64,000 nt of DNA, taken from positions 93,999 to 157,998 of the forward strand of contig SCNT01000004.1 of assembly GCA_005503165.1 (NCBI GenBank). The letters run 5' to 3'. Positions within the stretch are counted from its first letter, which is position 1. The number at the start of each line of letters is the position of its first letter. The stretch comes from Sphingomonadaceae bacterium 3R27E2-A (GTDB lineage: Bacteria; Pseudomonadota; Alphaproteobacteria; Sphingomonadales; Sphingomonadaceae). The notes below the pieces were generated by a model. That model was not told the origin of the DNA. It worked only from the letters and a program-made list of their open reading frames with translations, and did not search any database. The translations under genes were made by a program, and so were the position numbers. Below are positions 17,731 through 26,388 of the stretch, in pieces.

Positions 17731-18141
17731 ATGCCCCTGCCCGCCGCGCGCCTGCGCGTCGCCGACCTTGCCGGCCTGGCGCTGTCGGCGACCTGTCTGA
17801 TCCACTGCCTCGCGCTGCCGATGTTGTTGCTGCTCGCCCCAGCGATCGGCCATTGGGTCGCGCTGCCCGAGCGGACCCATGCGGCGATCCTGACGCTGGC
17901 GCTGCCCGCCGCGGTCGCCGCGATGCGTGGCGGCTGGCACCGGCATCGGCGCTCGGCCCCGGGGCTGGTCGCGGCCATGGGGCTGGTCCTGCTCGCGCTG
18001 GGGCTGGCGGCGCATGAGGGATCGCTCGCGGGCATCGACCCGGCGGCGGCCGACCGGCTGTTCACATCGGCGGGGGCACTGGCACTTGCTGCCGCGCACA
18101 TCGCCAACTGGCGGCTATCGCACCGCCGGCCGCGCCACTAG
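17731..18141 (+). CDS. MerC-domain membrane protein
   Basis: A 136-residue protein with four hydrophobic helices. The motif [11 protein letters not shown] near residue 20 carries the paired cysteines of the MerC family. Classical MerC imports mercuric ion, but there is no mer operon here. With a Zur-like box directly upstream, a role in zinc or other metal homeostasis is the better inference. ATG at 17731. The 3' end overlaps that of the convergent lipoprotein gene by four bases. Confidence 0.88.
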   Translation: MPLPAARLRVADLAGLALSATCLIHCLALPMLLLLAPAIGHWVALPERTHAAILTLALPAAVAAMRGGWHRHRRSAPGLVAAMGLVLLALGLAAHEGSLAGIDPAAADRLFTSAGALALAAAHIANWRLSHRRPRH

Positions 18142-18617
18142 GGGTTGCGGCAGGCCGCTAATTTCGCGACATAGGCCTCGAGCGCGCCGGGCTTGCCGGT
18201 GAAGGCATTCTCGAATGCCGCTTCGACCGCAGGCTTCAGCCGCCGATAGACCTCGAGCGTCGGGCCGGGATCGCCGCCCGCCGCATCCTGCCGATCCAGC
18301 GCCTTTTCGCTCCAGCGGCTGTGGGCGTCGAAAGCGGGCTTGACCTGAACCTCGGGCGGCAGCGCGGCCATGACCGCATCGACGAGGCGGCCGTCGCTGA
18401 TCGCCATGCCCCATGTCTCCCACTGCAACGTGCAGGCGATTTCGGCATCCAAGGTGTCGGCGACGGGCGGCGCGGAGAGGCCCTTCTGCCACCCCGCCCT
18501 GGCTTCGGCGGCGGCCTGGGCGAGAATGGCCTGCGCCTTGTCCTCACCGCCCTCATCCGCCGGCGGCGTACCGCAGGCCGCGAGGATCAGCATCGCCAAC
18601 AGATATATGTGTTTCAT
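18138..18617 (-). CDS. Hypothetical lipoprotein, 159 aa
   Basis: A 159-residue protein with a lipoprotein signal: hydrophobic MKHIYLLAMLI followed by lipobox LAAC, acylated Cys15. The mature part is mostly helical (KAQAILAQAAAEARAGWQKG; LRRLKPAV-type segments) with cysteines in IACTLQWE and at the C-terminus LAACRNP, perhaps a disulfide. I recognise no family. Its promoter region faces the small membrane-protein operon. Function unknown. Confidence 0.8.
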   Translation of the reverse strand: MKHIYLLAMLILAACGTPPADEGGEDKAQAILAQAAAEARAGWQKGLSAPPVADTLDAEIACTLQWETWGMAISDGRLVDAVMAALPPEVQVKPAFDAHSRWSEKALDRQDAAGGDPGPTLEVYRRLKPAVEAAFENAFTGKPGALEAYVAKLAACRNP

Positions 18618-18717
18618 TTCAATCCCCTGTTCGCCGCGGCTGCGGCCTGCATATCTGCACGATGGCGAGCCGACGAAGTGGAGGCAAGGGAAAGCGGTGA
18701 TAGCTCGCTTGTCATTA

Positions 18718-18760
18718 TGTCAATGTTACTTGACTTGCCCGACTCGATGTGTCAATGTTC
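18718..18760 (+). promoter_or_regulatory. Repeated TGTCAATGTT motif, candidate operator
   Basis: TGTCAATGTT occurs at 18718 and at 18750, exactly 32 bp apart. The first copy also forms a palindrome, GTCAA-N6-TTGAC, at 18719-18734. They lie just upstream of a three-gene operon that ends with an HTH regulator, so autoregulation is plausible. Confidence 0.45.
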
Positions 18761-18789
18761 CTTTACTGATTAACAAGGGAGCTTTACCG

Positions 18790-18969
18790 ATGCCGCCGAT
18801 TTTTCGTGCCCTGTGCTGGGCCCTCGCCCTCATTTGCGTCGCCCTTGCGCAGATCCTCGACATCATTCCCCAAAATGTCGCGTCGATGCTGATCGTCGTC
18901 TTGCCGGCGATCATGATCGCGACCACCCCGCGCGACGGCCGCGCCTGCGGCAAGACGAAAGCGGCATGA
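18790..18969 (+). CDS. Small membrane protein, 59 aa
   Basis: A 59-residue protein with two hydrophobic helices (LCWALALICVALAQIL and SMLIVVLPAIMIAT) and a basic C-terminal tail. The ATG at 18790 follows AAGGGAG at good spacing. Its stop overlaps the start of the next membrane protein (ATGA), so it is the first gene of a three-gene operon. No known family recognised. It could form a complex with the downstream membrane protein. Confidence 0.7.
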   Translation: MPPIFRALCWALALICVALAQILDIIPQNVASMLIVVLPAIMIATTPRDGRACGKTKAA

Positions 18970-19568
18970 CGATGGCCAGCCCCGCCGAAACCGCCGCCCG
19001 TCGCACGGCCGGACTTTGGGCGATCGCTTTTCTGGTCGCCATGTTCGCCACCGCCTGGTTCCTGAAGTCCGGCAAGATCGTCGCCGCACCCTGGGGCCTT
19101 GCCGTGATGATCCTCCCGATGCTGCTGCTGATTCCGATGGTGCGCGCGACCGAGCGCATGCAGCGCGAAACCGGATGCGCCTCTGCGGTGGTCACGCGTT
19201 ACAACCGCCGGATGCTCGTCGCCTCCTTTGCCTATGTCGTCGGACTGGGCGGGGCGCTGCTCCTGTTTCGCCAGCATGATGCGGCCAAGTCCTACGCCGC
19301 GCTGCTGGCGCTGCTGCCGACGCTGCCGGTGTTCGGGATGATCTGGGCGATGGCACGCTATGTCATCGAGGAGAAGGATGAATATCTGCGCGCACGAACG
19401 GTCAATGCCGCGCTGATCGCGACCGGACTGCTGCTCGCGGTGGCGACCTTCTGGGGATTCCTGACGACCTTCGAAGTGGCCCCGGCCGTGCCGATGTGGA
19501 CCGCGGTCCCGACATGGTGCCTCGGCCTGGGACTGGGGCATTTGATCGGCAAGGTTCGCGGACTGTGA
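18966..19568 (+). CDS. Hypothetical membrane protein, 200 aa
   Basis: A 200-residue integral membrane protein with about six helices. The loop RYVIEEKDEYLRARTVNAALIATG between helices 4 and 5 resembles DUF2178-like or HTH-paired membrane proteins found in many bacteria. The ATG at 18966 overlaps the previous stop, and the stop overlaps the HTH gene start (GTGA), so all three genes are translationally coupled. In such pairs the HTH protein controls the membrane-protein gene. Biochemical function unknown. Confidence 0.82.
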   Translation: MTMASPAETAARRTAGLWAIAFLVAMFATAWFLKSGKIVAAPWGLAVMILPMLLLIPMVRATERMQRETGCASAVVTRYNRRMLVASFAYVVGLGGALLLFRQHDAAKSYAALLALLPTLPVFGMIWAMARYVIEEKDEYLRARTVNAALIATGLLLAVATFWGFLTTFEVAPAVPMWTAVPTWCLGLGLGHLIGKVRGL

Positions 19569-19756
19569 AAAACCGCCTCAGGGTCCTGCGCGCCGAGCGC
19601 GACTGGAGCCAGCAGGACCTCGCCGAGCGGCTCGCGGTGTCGCGCCAGTCGGTCAACGCGATCGAGACCGGCAAATACGACCCCTCGCTCCCCCTCGCCT
19701 TTCGCATCGCCGACCTTTTCGAGATGCGCATCGAAGAGATTTTCCAGAGAGACTGA
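19565..19756 (+). CDS. XRE-family helix-turn-helix regulator, 63 aa
   Basis: A 63-residue Cro/CI-type regulator consisting of almost nothing but the HTH: LRVLRAERDWSQQDLAERLA followed by VSRQSVNAIETGKYDPSLPLAFRIADLF and the tail EEIFQRD. This matches the YozG-like group of minimal regulators paired with membrane proteins. The GTG at 19565 overlaps the previous stop. The repeats at 18718-18760 are the obvious candidate binding sites. The next gene starts five bases after its stop. Confidence 0.9.
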   Translation: MKNRLRVLRAERDWSQQDLAERLAVSRQSVNAIETGKYDPSLPLAFRIADLFEMRIEEIFQRD

Positions 19757-19761
19757 TCCCC

Positions 19762-20688
19762 ATGAAAAAGCGAATTCCCGGCGCCGCCATCTTCATCCTG
19801 CTGGTCGGGCTGGTCGCCAGCCGCGCCGATGCCGCGGAGCCATGCCCCGCGGGGATGAACGAAGGCAAGCGCATCACCGTCCTCGTCGAGGGTGAAGGCC
19901 CCGACGTCCTATTGATCCCCGGCCTGTCGAGCCCGCGCGGCGTCTGGGACGCCACCGCCGAGCGGCTGAAGGGCCGGTACCGGCTGCACCGCGTCCAGAT
20001 CCGCGGTTTCGGCGATGAGGCGGGCCTCAATGCCGAGGGGCCGGTGCTCGAGCCGATGATGCGGGAGGTTGCCGACTATATCGACGATTGCATCACCGAT
20101 GCGGGGCGGCCCGCGCCTGCGCTGATCGGCCATTCGATGGGCGGCCTCACCGGCCTGATGATCGCCGCGCGCGCGCCGCAGGAGGTGGGCAGGCTGATGA
20201 TCGTCGATGCGGTGCCCTTCATCGGCCTGCTCTTCAACCCCGCCGCGACAGTCGAGAGCGTCACCCCGCAGGCCGACCAGATGGCGGCGATGATGCGCGC
20301 GCAATATGGACAGCCCCGGCCGACGGGGCCGGTGACCGATCCCGGCCCGATGAGCATGGCGGGCGGCATGTCGAACACCCCCGCCGGGCGCACCGCGATC
20401 GTCCGCTGGACGCGCGAGGCCGATGCGCGCGTGACCGCACAGGTCTTTCGCGATGTGATGGTGACCGACATGCGGAGCGAACTCGCCGCGGTGACCGCGC
20501 CGGTGACCCTGCTCTATGCGCAGGACGACAGCGCGATAACACCCGCGCGCGCGAAGGCCGGGTTCGAGCCGCAATATGCGGGGATCGCGACGTTCAAGGC
20601 GCAGATGGTGCCGAACAGCCGCCACTTCATCATGCTCGACCAGCCCGAGGCGTTTGCGAAGGCGGTCGATGCGTTTCTGGCGGAATAG
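19762..20688 (+). CDS. Secreted alpha/beta hydrolase
   Basis: A 308-residue hydrolase with a signal peptide of about 25 residues (ends SRADAA). The fold motifs are present: oxyanion region LIPGLSSPRGVWD, nucleophile elbow GHSMGG (Ser125), acid in LLYAQDDSAIT, and His in NSRHFIMLD. The lid region has a Met-rich segment (MSMAGGMSNT). It starts five bases after the HTH stop, so it may be the last gene of the same operon. Substrate unknown; a periplasmic esterase or lactonase-like role is possible. Confidence 0.9.
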   Translation: MKKRIPGAAIFILLVGLVASRADAAEPCPAGMNEGKRITVLVEGEGPDVLLIPGLSSPRGVWDATAERLKGRYRLHRVQIRGFGDEAGLNAEGPVLEPMMREVADYIDDCITDAGRPAPALIGHSMGGLTGLMIAARAPQEVGRLMIVDAVPFIGLLFNPAATVESVTPQADQMAAMMRAQYGQPRPTGPVTDPGPMSMAGGMSNTPAGRTAIVRWTREADARVTAQVFRDVMVTDMRSELAAVTAPVTLLYAQDDSAITPARAKAGFEPQYAGIATFKAQMVPNSRHFIMLDQPEAFAKAVDAFLAE

Positions 20689-20764
20689 CCACGCGCGGCG
20701 ACAGCCACCTTGCCCCCTTCCCGCTCCGCCGCTAGGGCGGCGGCAGCCGGAAAGGAGCATCCCC

Positions 20765-21019
20765 ATGTTCAAGCGCCTGTTCGTCGACCATCCGAAGAGC
20801 GTCGACGAAAATTACATCGAACATTTCGGCGTCGCTTCGAAATTCGGGGTGACGATGATCTGGGGCGGGATGTGCGCGCTGGTCCATGCGGTCGTCCCCG
20901 GCTGGTGCATCACCACCGGCAGCGACACGATCGCACGGCTCAACAAGATCATGGTCGAACAGCGCCGCGCCAAGGGGCAGGCGGTGATGCAGATGAGCAC
21001 GATCGACTGGGTGATCTGA
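20765..21019 (+). CDS. Small protein, DUF6356-like
   Basis: An 84-residue protein beginning MFKRLFVDHPKSVDENYIEHFGVASKFG, then a hydrophobic segment GGMCALVHAVVPGWC. This N-terminus is common in a small sphingomonad family that I recall as DUF6356, often annotated as capsule-related without evidence. AAAGGAGC lies just upstream of the ATG at 20765. The next hydrolase gene starts a few bases after its stop. Function unknown. Confidence 0.75.
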   Translation: MFKRLFVDHPKSVDENYIEHFGVASKFGVTMIWGGMCALVHAVVPGWCITTGSDTIARLNKIMVEQRRAKGQAVMQMSTIDWVI

Positions 21020-21024
21020 GCGGC

Positions 21025-21777
21025 GTGACCGGGGCGCCGGCCTATCTCGACCGCGCGGCGCGCCCGCGCCTCGCCTATCGCCATACCGCCGGCAGCGGGC
21101 CGGCGATCGTCTTCCTGCCCGGTTACATGTCCGACATGGCGGGCGGCAAGGCCACCGCGCTGTTCGACTGGGCCGCGAGCGAGGGGCGCGCGTGCCTGCT
21201 GCTCGACTATGCCGGTTGCGGGCTGTCGGGCGGACTGTTTTCCGACCAGACTTTGCTCGACTGGCGCGGCGACGTGCTCGACCTGATCGATGCGCGCATC
21301 GAGGGGCCGGTCGTGATCGTCGGCTCGTCGATGGGCGGCTGGCTGATGCTGCTCGCCGCGCTGGCGCTGACTGCTCGCGACGGACCGGGCCGCGTCGCGG
21401 GGCTGGTCGGCATCGCCGCCGCGCCCGACTTCACCGATTGGGGTTTCACGCCGGAGGAAAAGGCGATCATCCTTGCCGCGGGCGAACCGCGCGAAGCGAC
21501 GCCGTACAGCGACCAGCCCTATGTCACGACGCGCGCTTTCTGGCAGTCGGGCGAAGCGAACCGCCTGCTCGGCAGCACCATCGCCCTCACCTGCCCGGTG
21601 CGGCTGCTCCACGGGCAGGAGGATGGCGACGTCCCGCCTGGCATCAGCCTGCGCCTCGCCGCCGCGCTCGCCGGCGACGATGTCCAGGTGACGCTGGTCA
21701 AAGGCGGCGACCACCGGCTGTCGCGCGAGAGCGACATTGCGCTGCTGATCGATACGGTCGCGCGTTTGCTCGTCTAA
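21025..21777 (+). CDS. Alpha/beta hydrolase
   Basis: A 250-residue cytoplasmic hydrolase. Motifs: oxyanion region VFLPGYMSDMAGGKA, nucleophile elbow GSSMGG, acid in LLHGQEDGDVP and His in KGGDHRLSRE. The pattern LPGYMSDMAGGKA...LDYAGCGLSGG resembles palmitoyl-thioesterase ABHD10-like or BEM46-type hydrolases. I chose the GTG at 21025, six bases after the upstream stop, because a longer reading would be antisense or frame shadow over the DUF6356-like gene. Probably cotranscribed with it. Confidence 0.87.
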   Translation: MTGAPAYLDRAARPRLAYRHTAGSGPAIVFLPGYMSDMAGGKATALFDWAASEGRACLLLDYAGCGLSGGLFSDQTLLDWRGDVLDLIDARIEGPVVIVGSSMGGWLMLLAALALTARDGPGRVAGLVGIAAAPDFTDWGFTPEEKAIILAAGEPREATPYSDQPYVTTRAFWQSGEANRLLGSTIALTCPVRLLHGQEDGDVPPGISLRLAAALAGDDVQVTLVKGGDHRLSRESDIALLIDTVARLLV

Positions 21778-21805
21778 ACTAAACTTTGATTGAAAAAGCG
21801 TTGTT

Positions 21806-21890
21806 CCCCCGCGAAGGCGGGGGTCCATCTCCGGAGGGTGCCATTTCGAAACGGCAGGACAGGGGTCCAGGACTTCGCCGGGACACGGCC
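21806..21890. repeat. Palindromic repeat with core CCCCCGCGAAGGCGGGGG
   Basis: The 18 bp core palindrome at 21806-21823 is followed by GGTCCATCTCCGG and, after an inverted stretch, GGGGTCCAGGACTTCGCCGGGA. The same core occurs in the element at 32070-32160. In translation it gives the familiar PRLRGG/PAFAGE-type peptides of alphaproteobacterial repeats. Confidence 0.65.
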
Positions 21891-21908
21891 AATTTTCAGA
21901 GGATAAAT

Positions 21909-22346
21909 ATGGCGCGCAGCGACTTCAAATTCCACGTCACCAAACGCGTCCGCTACGCCGAAATCGACGCACAGGCGGTCGTGTTCAACAGCCGCTACCT
22001 CGAATATTTCGATATCGGGATCACCGAATATTGGCGCGCCGCGGGGGTCTACGACCGCTGGCCCGAGCGCGAGGGCCCCGAATTCCACGTCGCGCGCGCC
22101 GAGGTCGATTACAAGGTGCCGATCCTGCTCGACGAGGAAATCGACATCTGTGTCCGCTGCTCGCGCGTGGGCCGCAGCTCGATGACCATCCTGTTCGAAC
22201 TCCACGGCAAGGGCGCCGAAGATTTGCGCGCGACAGGGCTGGAGGTCAGCGTCCACGTCGCCGAGGCCCGCGGCGCGCCCGCGCCGGTGCCCGAGGCGTT
22301 CGTGGAGTTGTTCGAGGCTTTTGAGGGGAAAGGCCTGCGAGGCTGA
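21909..22346 (+). CDS. Acyl-CoA thioesterase, YbgC/4HBT hot-dog family
   Basis: A 145-residue single hot-dog domain. The N-terminal signature VRYAEIDAQAVVFNSRYLEYFD carries the catalytic-type Asp20, and IEYW-like helix residues follow (ITEYWRAAGV). The family hydrolyses 4-hydroxybenzoyl-CoA or short acyl-CoAs. The ATG at 21909 follows AGAGGATAAAT; longer readings begin in the upstream repeat element. A bipartite repeat (copy B) lies downstream. Native substrate unknown. Confidence 0.9.
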   Translation: MARSDFKFHVTKRVRYAEIDAQAVVFNSRYLEYFDIGITEYWRAAGVYDRWPEREGPEFHVARAEVDYKVPILLDEEIDICVRCSRVGRSSMTILFELHGKGAEDLRATGLEVSVHVAEARGAPAPVPEAFVELFEAFEGKGLRG

Positions 22347-22375
22347 GGGCCGGTATCGGGCGGGAGGGCAATGAT

Positions 22376-22576
22376 AATCCTCCCTGCGACGAAGCCGTGG
22401 GAAGGGAGTGGCGGGGCGGATTGCCCCCGGCAATCCAGGTCCAGTCCGGGGGACTGGACGACCCGACACTGCGAAGGCGGTGGAGCGGCGGATACCATAA
22501 ACGTCGACCCCAGGCCGCCGCCCCTCACCCGGCTTCGCATGGCCTCCCTCCCCATCGCTTCGCGACAGGGAGGATT
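22376..22576. repeat. Bipartite palindromic repeat, copy B
   Basis: About 200 bp with terminal arms AATCCTCCCTG and CAGGGAGGATT-like ends. The interior shares GGATTGCCCCCGGCAATCC and the following GGGGGACTGGACGACCC block with copies C and D. It occupies most of the 275 bp between the thioesterase and the DUF3011 gene. Confidence 0.85.
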
Positions 22577-22621
22577 GGGATAGGGCGCTCCTTACTCCGC
22601 ACCCGCCGTTCCGGCTCCCCC

Positions 22622-23617
22622 TCAGCCCAGATCGAGCTGGATGATCTGCGTCGGCGTCGCGCGGCAGTACATCTCGATCGTGTGTGCGCCGTCGGGATAG
22701 GTCGCGGTCATCGCGGCGCGGATGCGCCAGCCGCCATTGCCCTGCTCCAGATTGACCAGCCGGTCGTAGGACAGCCGCGTGCCCCCCGTCGCCCCGACCT
22801 GCCGCGCGGCGTCATTCAGGCAATTCTGAACCGACGGCCGCGCCGCGCTCGGCAGCGCCGACAGGTTCGCGCTAAGCGTTGCCGGCGGCCCCGCGGGATA
22901 GGTCGGCGGCGTGGCGCTATCCGCGACCGGCGCGGCCTCGCCTTCCTTCTTTTTCTTGTTCTTGCTAGCCAGCAGCGCCAGCAGCCCGCCCGCGACGACG
23001 ATGCCGCCGATGATCAGCCCCGTGCTCGGCCCCTTGTCCTTGTCGGGCTCGGGGCGCGGCATGGTGTCGCGATAGCCATAGGCGAATTCGGCGCGGCAAC
23101 CGTCGTTCACCCAGATATAGTTCGCGGTATAGCCCCACTGCCGCCCGTCGTTGCAGCGCCCGCCAAGCCGCCGCACCAGTTCGACGCGATTGTCGGTACG
23201 CACATTACATTGCTCGTAGCGGTTGCCGCGCGACTCGCAGCGGATCGTCCCGACATAATTGTTGCCGGGTTGCCCGGGGCTGGTGCCGCCAGCATAGCCA
23301 TAGCGGAATTCGGCGCGGCACCCGCCCGACACCCAAATCTGGCTGGACGTAAAGCCCCAGTCGCGCCCCTTCGAACAGCGCCCCCCGATCACGCGGCTCA
23401 GCTCGACACGGTCGTCGGTGCGGACGTTGCAGCGCTGCGTCCGGTTGCGCCGCGATTCGCAGCGGATCGTGCCCGCATAACCGGGATCGGTGCCGGGATA
23501 GCTGCCCCACCCGCCCGAAGGCGTCGGCGCAGGCCGGGTCTGAGCGAAGGCCGGGACGGCGAGCTGCGAAACGATCAACGACACCGCACTCGCGGTAGTT
23601 ACGACGCGACCAGGCAT
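22622..23617 (-). CDS. DUF3011 domain protein with two repeats
   Basis: A 331-residue exported protein with a signal peptide ending VPAFAQ. Two DUF3011 repeats follow: each starts GTIRCESR, continues CNVRT(D)(D/N)RVEL and ends IWV(S/N)(G/D)GCRAEF(R/A)YGY, with conserved cysteines, probably disulfide-linked. A membrane helix (GLIIGGIVVAGGLLALLAS) and a lysine run (KNKKKKEG) follow, then a C-terminal domain of about 100 residues. The helix after the repeats suggests the repeats face the periplasm and the tail the cytoplasm. Function of DUF3011 is unknown. Confidence 0.85.
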   Translation of the reverse strand: MPGRVVTTASAVSLIVSQLAVPAFAQTRPAPTPSGGWGSYPGTDPGYAGTIRCESRRNRTQRCNVRTDDRVELSRVIGGRCSKGRDWGFTSSQIWVSGGCRAEFRYGYAGGTSPGQPGNNYVGTIRCESRGNRYEQCNVRTDNRVELVRRLGGRCNDGRQWGYTANYIWVNDGCRAEFAYGYRDTMPRPEPDKDKGPSTGLIIGGIVVAGGLLALLASKNKKKKEGEAAPVADSATPPTYPAGPPATLSANLSALPSAARPSVQNCLNDAARQVGATGGTRLSYDRLVNLEQGNGGWRIRAAMTATYPDGAHTIEMYCRATPTQIIQLDLG

Positions 23618-23791
23618 GGCTCCTTCTCCCCTGCTGACGAACGGCTTTCTCTGTCCTCGCTACCTCACTCTTTCGCTGCGAATAGTTTCACATTTCGGGC
23701 AGTAAAGCGACGGCGAATGCTATCCACCGCTATCGGGGCTTAACCATCGTCCCCCGCTTGCGCGGCCCCGCCCATCCGCTAAAGACTGCGC

Positions 23792-25075
23792 ATGGATCAA
23801 ATCGTCATTCGCGGCGGCCAGCGACTCAAGGGCCGTATCCCCATCTCCGGCGCCAAGAATGCCGCGCTCACCCTGCTGCCCTGCGCGCTCCTCACCGACG
23901 AGCCGCTGACCTTGCGCAACCTGCCGCGGCTCGCCGACGTCGATGGCTTCGGGCATCTGCTCAACCAGCTCGGCTGCTCGACGACGATCGAGGGCTCGCG
24001 TCCCGAGGATTTCGGCCGCGTGATGACCGCGCGCGCGACCACGCTCACCTCGACCGTCGCTCCCTATGACATCGTGCGCAAGATGCGCGCGTCGATCCTC
24101 GTGCTTGGCCCGCTGCTCGCGCGCGCGGGCGAAGCGACGGTGTCGCTCCCCGGCGGCTGCGCGATCGGCAACCGCCCGATCGACCTTCATTTGAAAGCGC
24201 TCGAAGCCTTCGGCGCCGAGATCGAGCTCGCCTCGGGCTATGTGAAGGCCGTCGCCCCCGGCGGGCGCCTCAAGGGCGGCAAATTCACCTTCCCCGTCGT
24301 CTCGGTCGGCGCGACCGAAAACGCCGTGATGGCCGCGGTGTTGGCTAAAGGCACCTGCATCCTCGAGAATGCCGCGCGCGAGCCGGAGATCGTCGATCTG
24401 TGCAACTGCCTCGTCGCGATGGGGGCGTCTATCGACGGCATCGGCACCGAGACGCTGACCATCGAGGGCGTCGACCGCCTGCACGGCGCGACCTATCGTG
24501 TCATGGCCGACCGCATCGAGGCGGGCAGCTACGCCTGCGCCGCGGTGATCACCGAGGGCGACGTCGAACTTGTCGGCGCCAAGGCGAACGAGATGGAAGC
24601 CACGCTATCGGCGCTGCGCCAGGCCGGCGCGACGGTCGAGGCGACCAAGACCGGCATCCGCGTCGCCATGTCGGGCCGCGCCCAGCCGGTCACCCTGTCG
24701 ACCGCGCCCTATCCGGGCTTCGCGACCGACATGCAGGCGCAGTTCATGGCGATGGCGACGCTCGGCTCGGGCGCCAGCCTGTTCACCGAGACGATCTTCG
24801 AGAACCGCTACATGCACGTTCCCGAGCTCGCGCGCATGGGCTGCGACATCGACGTGCGCGGCCGCAGCGCGGTGGTCCGCGGCGTCGACCATCTCGTCGG
24901 CGCGCCGGTGATGGCGACCGACCTCCGCGCCTCGATGAGCCTGATCATCGCCGGCCTCGCCGCGCAGGGACAGACCGAGGTCAACCGCGTCTACCACCTC
25001 GACCGCGGTTACGAGCGGCTCGAGGAGAAACTCCAGGCGGTCGGCGCCGATATCGAACGGATCAGCGCGGGCTAA
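23792..25075 (+). CDS. murA: UDP-N-acetylglucosamine 1-carboxyvinyltransferase
   Basis: A 427-residue enzyme catalysing the first committed step of peptidoglycan synthesis: transfer of enolpyruvate from PEP to UDP-GlcNAc. Lys22 and Asn23 ([11 protein letters not shown]) and the catalytic Cys123 in [10 protein letters not shown] are present; Cys rather than Asp here predicts fosfomycin sensitivity by family knowledge. Length is the family norm. ATG at 23792. Its stop overlaps the stop of the convergent hydrolase gene by four bases. Confidence 0.97.
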   Translation: MDQIVIRGGQRLKGRIPISGAKNAALTLLPCALLTDEPLTLRNLPRLADVDGFGHLLNQLGCSTTIEGSRPEDFGRVMTARATTLTSTVAPYDIVRKMRASILVLGPLLARAGEATVSLPGGCAIGNRPIDLHLKALEAFGAEIELASGYVKAVAPGGRLKGGKFTFPVVSVGATENAVMAAVLAKGTCILENAAREPEIVDLCNCLVAMGASIDGIGTETLTIEGVDRLHGATYRVMADRIEAGSYACAAVITEGDVELVGAKANEMEATLSALRQAGATVEATKTGIRVAMSGRAQPVTLSTAPYPGFATDMQAQFMAMATLGSGASLFTETIFENRYMHVPELARMGCDIDVRGRSAVVRGVDHLVGAPVMATDLRASMSLIIAGLAAQGQTEVNRVYHLDRGYERLEEKLQAVGADIERISAG

Positions 25076-26343
25076 GGCGTGGCGGTGAGATGCTCCGCGC
25101 GCCCATAGCGCCCGCGGACGTTGCCCTTCACCCAGTCGCCGAGCAGTTTCAGATAACCGTCGGTGATCCGCGTGACGCTGCGTTCGCCGTCGGCGCCGGT
25201 GGTGAACTCGAACATGCCGTGGTCGGTCTGCGGAAAAAGATAGACGTCGACCGGCTTGCCCGCGGCCTTCAGCCCCATCAGCGCGGCGCGCGTCGTCTCG
25301 ATCGGCGCCTCGCGGTCCTCGCCCGCGAGCACCCACAGCAGCGGCGCGTCGAGCTTCCGCAGCGCCGCGACCGCATCATAGTCCCAGATCAGCTCCAGAT
25401 TATCGAAGCGCGCGCGGCCGACACGGCGCAGTTCCTCGTTGGTCATGCGCGCGATCGCGCCGCTATGCTCGCCCGCGATCTTCGCGGCCCAGGGCTTGCC
25501 CGCCATGTCGGCGCGCACCGCGTCGAGCTGGTCGTACCCTTCCTTGAAATTCGACAGCAGCAGGCTGCCCGTCGCCGCCGACAGCCGCGTCACCAGCGCC
25601 TCGGCGTCCTGTCCGAGCCCGGCGGCGCGCACTTCGGAGACCATCTGCTCGCGGTCCTCCTCGATCGGCGAGGCGACGAGGCCGAAGCCGACCGCGACGA
25701 AATCGGCTTTCGTCAGCGTTGCCGCGCGCGGCGCGACCCAGCCGCCCTGGCTGCCGCCGAAGAAGCCGACGCGGCCGTGGCGTCCCGCCGCGAGCCCGCG
25801 CGCGGTCTCCAGCGCCTTCGCCGCATCGGCCGCGAGCAGCTCGAAATTCTGCGTATATTCGCCGTCGGATCCGCCGGTACCGCGCTTGTCATAGACGAAT
25901 ACCGATATGCCCTGCGCCGCCATCGCATAGCCATAGACGCCGCCGATCGGCGAATTGCGCTCCGAGCCATGCACCATCACGACGAGCTGCCGCTTCGCAT
26001 CGGTGCCGAGCGGCTCGATCAGCACGCCGCTCATCTTCGTGCCGACGCTCTCGAAGCTCGCCGGGGTTTCGCGAAAGGCGATGCGCTGCCAGCGCGCGCC
26101 CTGCACCTCAACCATGCCGTCGGCGCAGGCGAGCGGCGCACCCGCCTCGCTCGTCGCGCCGCGGCGCCCGTCGCGGAACAGGTAGCGCAGCCCCGGCGCG
26201 GGGATGCTCGGCACCGGCGCGAGCACGACGAAGTCGCCGTCGGCGGCAGCGTAAGTGCCGGCGGCGCAGGCCGGCTGCTGCGCCGAAGCGGGTTGAAACG
26301 ACGCGGAAAAAGCGAGGACGAGGCCGAAGAATATCCTGTGCAT
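25072..26343 (-). CDS. Secreted alpha/beta hydrolase, prolyl-oligopeptidase-like
   Basis: A 423-residue protein with a signal peptide ([21 protein letters not shown]). After an N-terminal beta-rich region of about 110 residues, the hydrolase fold has [25 protein letters not shown], nucleophile elbow GGSQGGW, acid in [13 protein letters not shown] and His in [11 protein letters not shown]. This is the DUF1100/acyl-peptide-hydrolase-like group of serine hydrolases. Probably a periplasmic esterase or peptidase; substrate unknown. It is the last of a run of minus-strand genes starting at argG. Confidence 0.9.
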   Translation of the reverse strand: MHRIFFGLVLAFSASFQPASAQQPACAAGTYAAADGDFVVLAPVPSIPAPGLRYLFRDGRRGATSEAGAPLACADGMVEVQGARWQRIAFRETPASFESVGTKMSGVLIEPLGTDAKRQLVVMVHGSERNSPIGGVYGYAMAAQGISVFVYDKRGTGGSDGEYTQNFELLAADAAKALETARGLAAGRHGRVGFFGGSQGGWVAPRAATLTKADFVAVGFGLVASPIEEDREQMVSEVRAAGLGQDAEALVTRLSAATGSLLLSNFKEGYDQLDAVRADMAGKPWAAKIAGEHSGAIARMTNEELRRVGRARFDNLELIWDYDAVAALRKLDAPLLWVLAGEDREAPIETTRAALMGLKAAGKPVDVYLFPQTDHGMFEFTTGADGERSVTRITDGYLKLLGDWVKGNVRGRYGRAEHLTATP

Positions 26344-26388
26344 GGCGCCCGATAGCGCCCGCCGTCGCCGCGGGCAATCGCCGAGCGA

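Noticed and set aside
17731..18141. Mercury resistance locus
   Set aside because: Only a MerC-type protein is present; no merA, merR, merT or merP, and the upstream box looks Zur-like.
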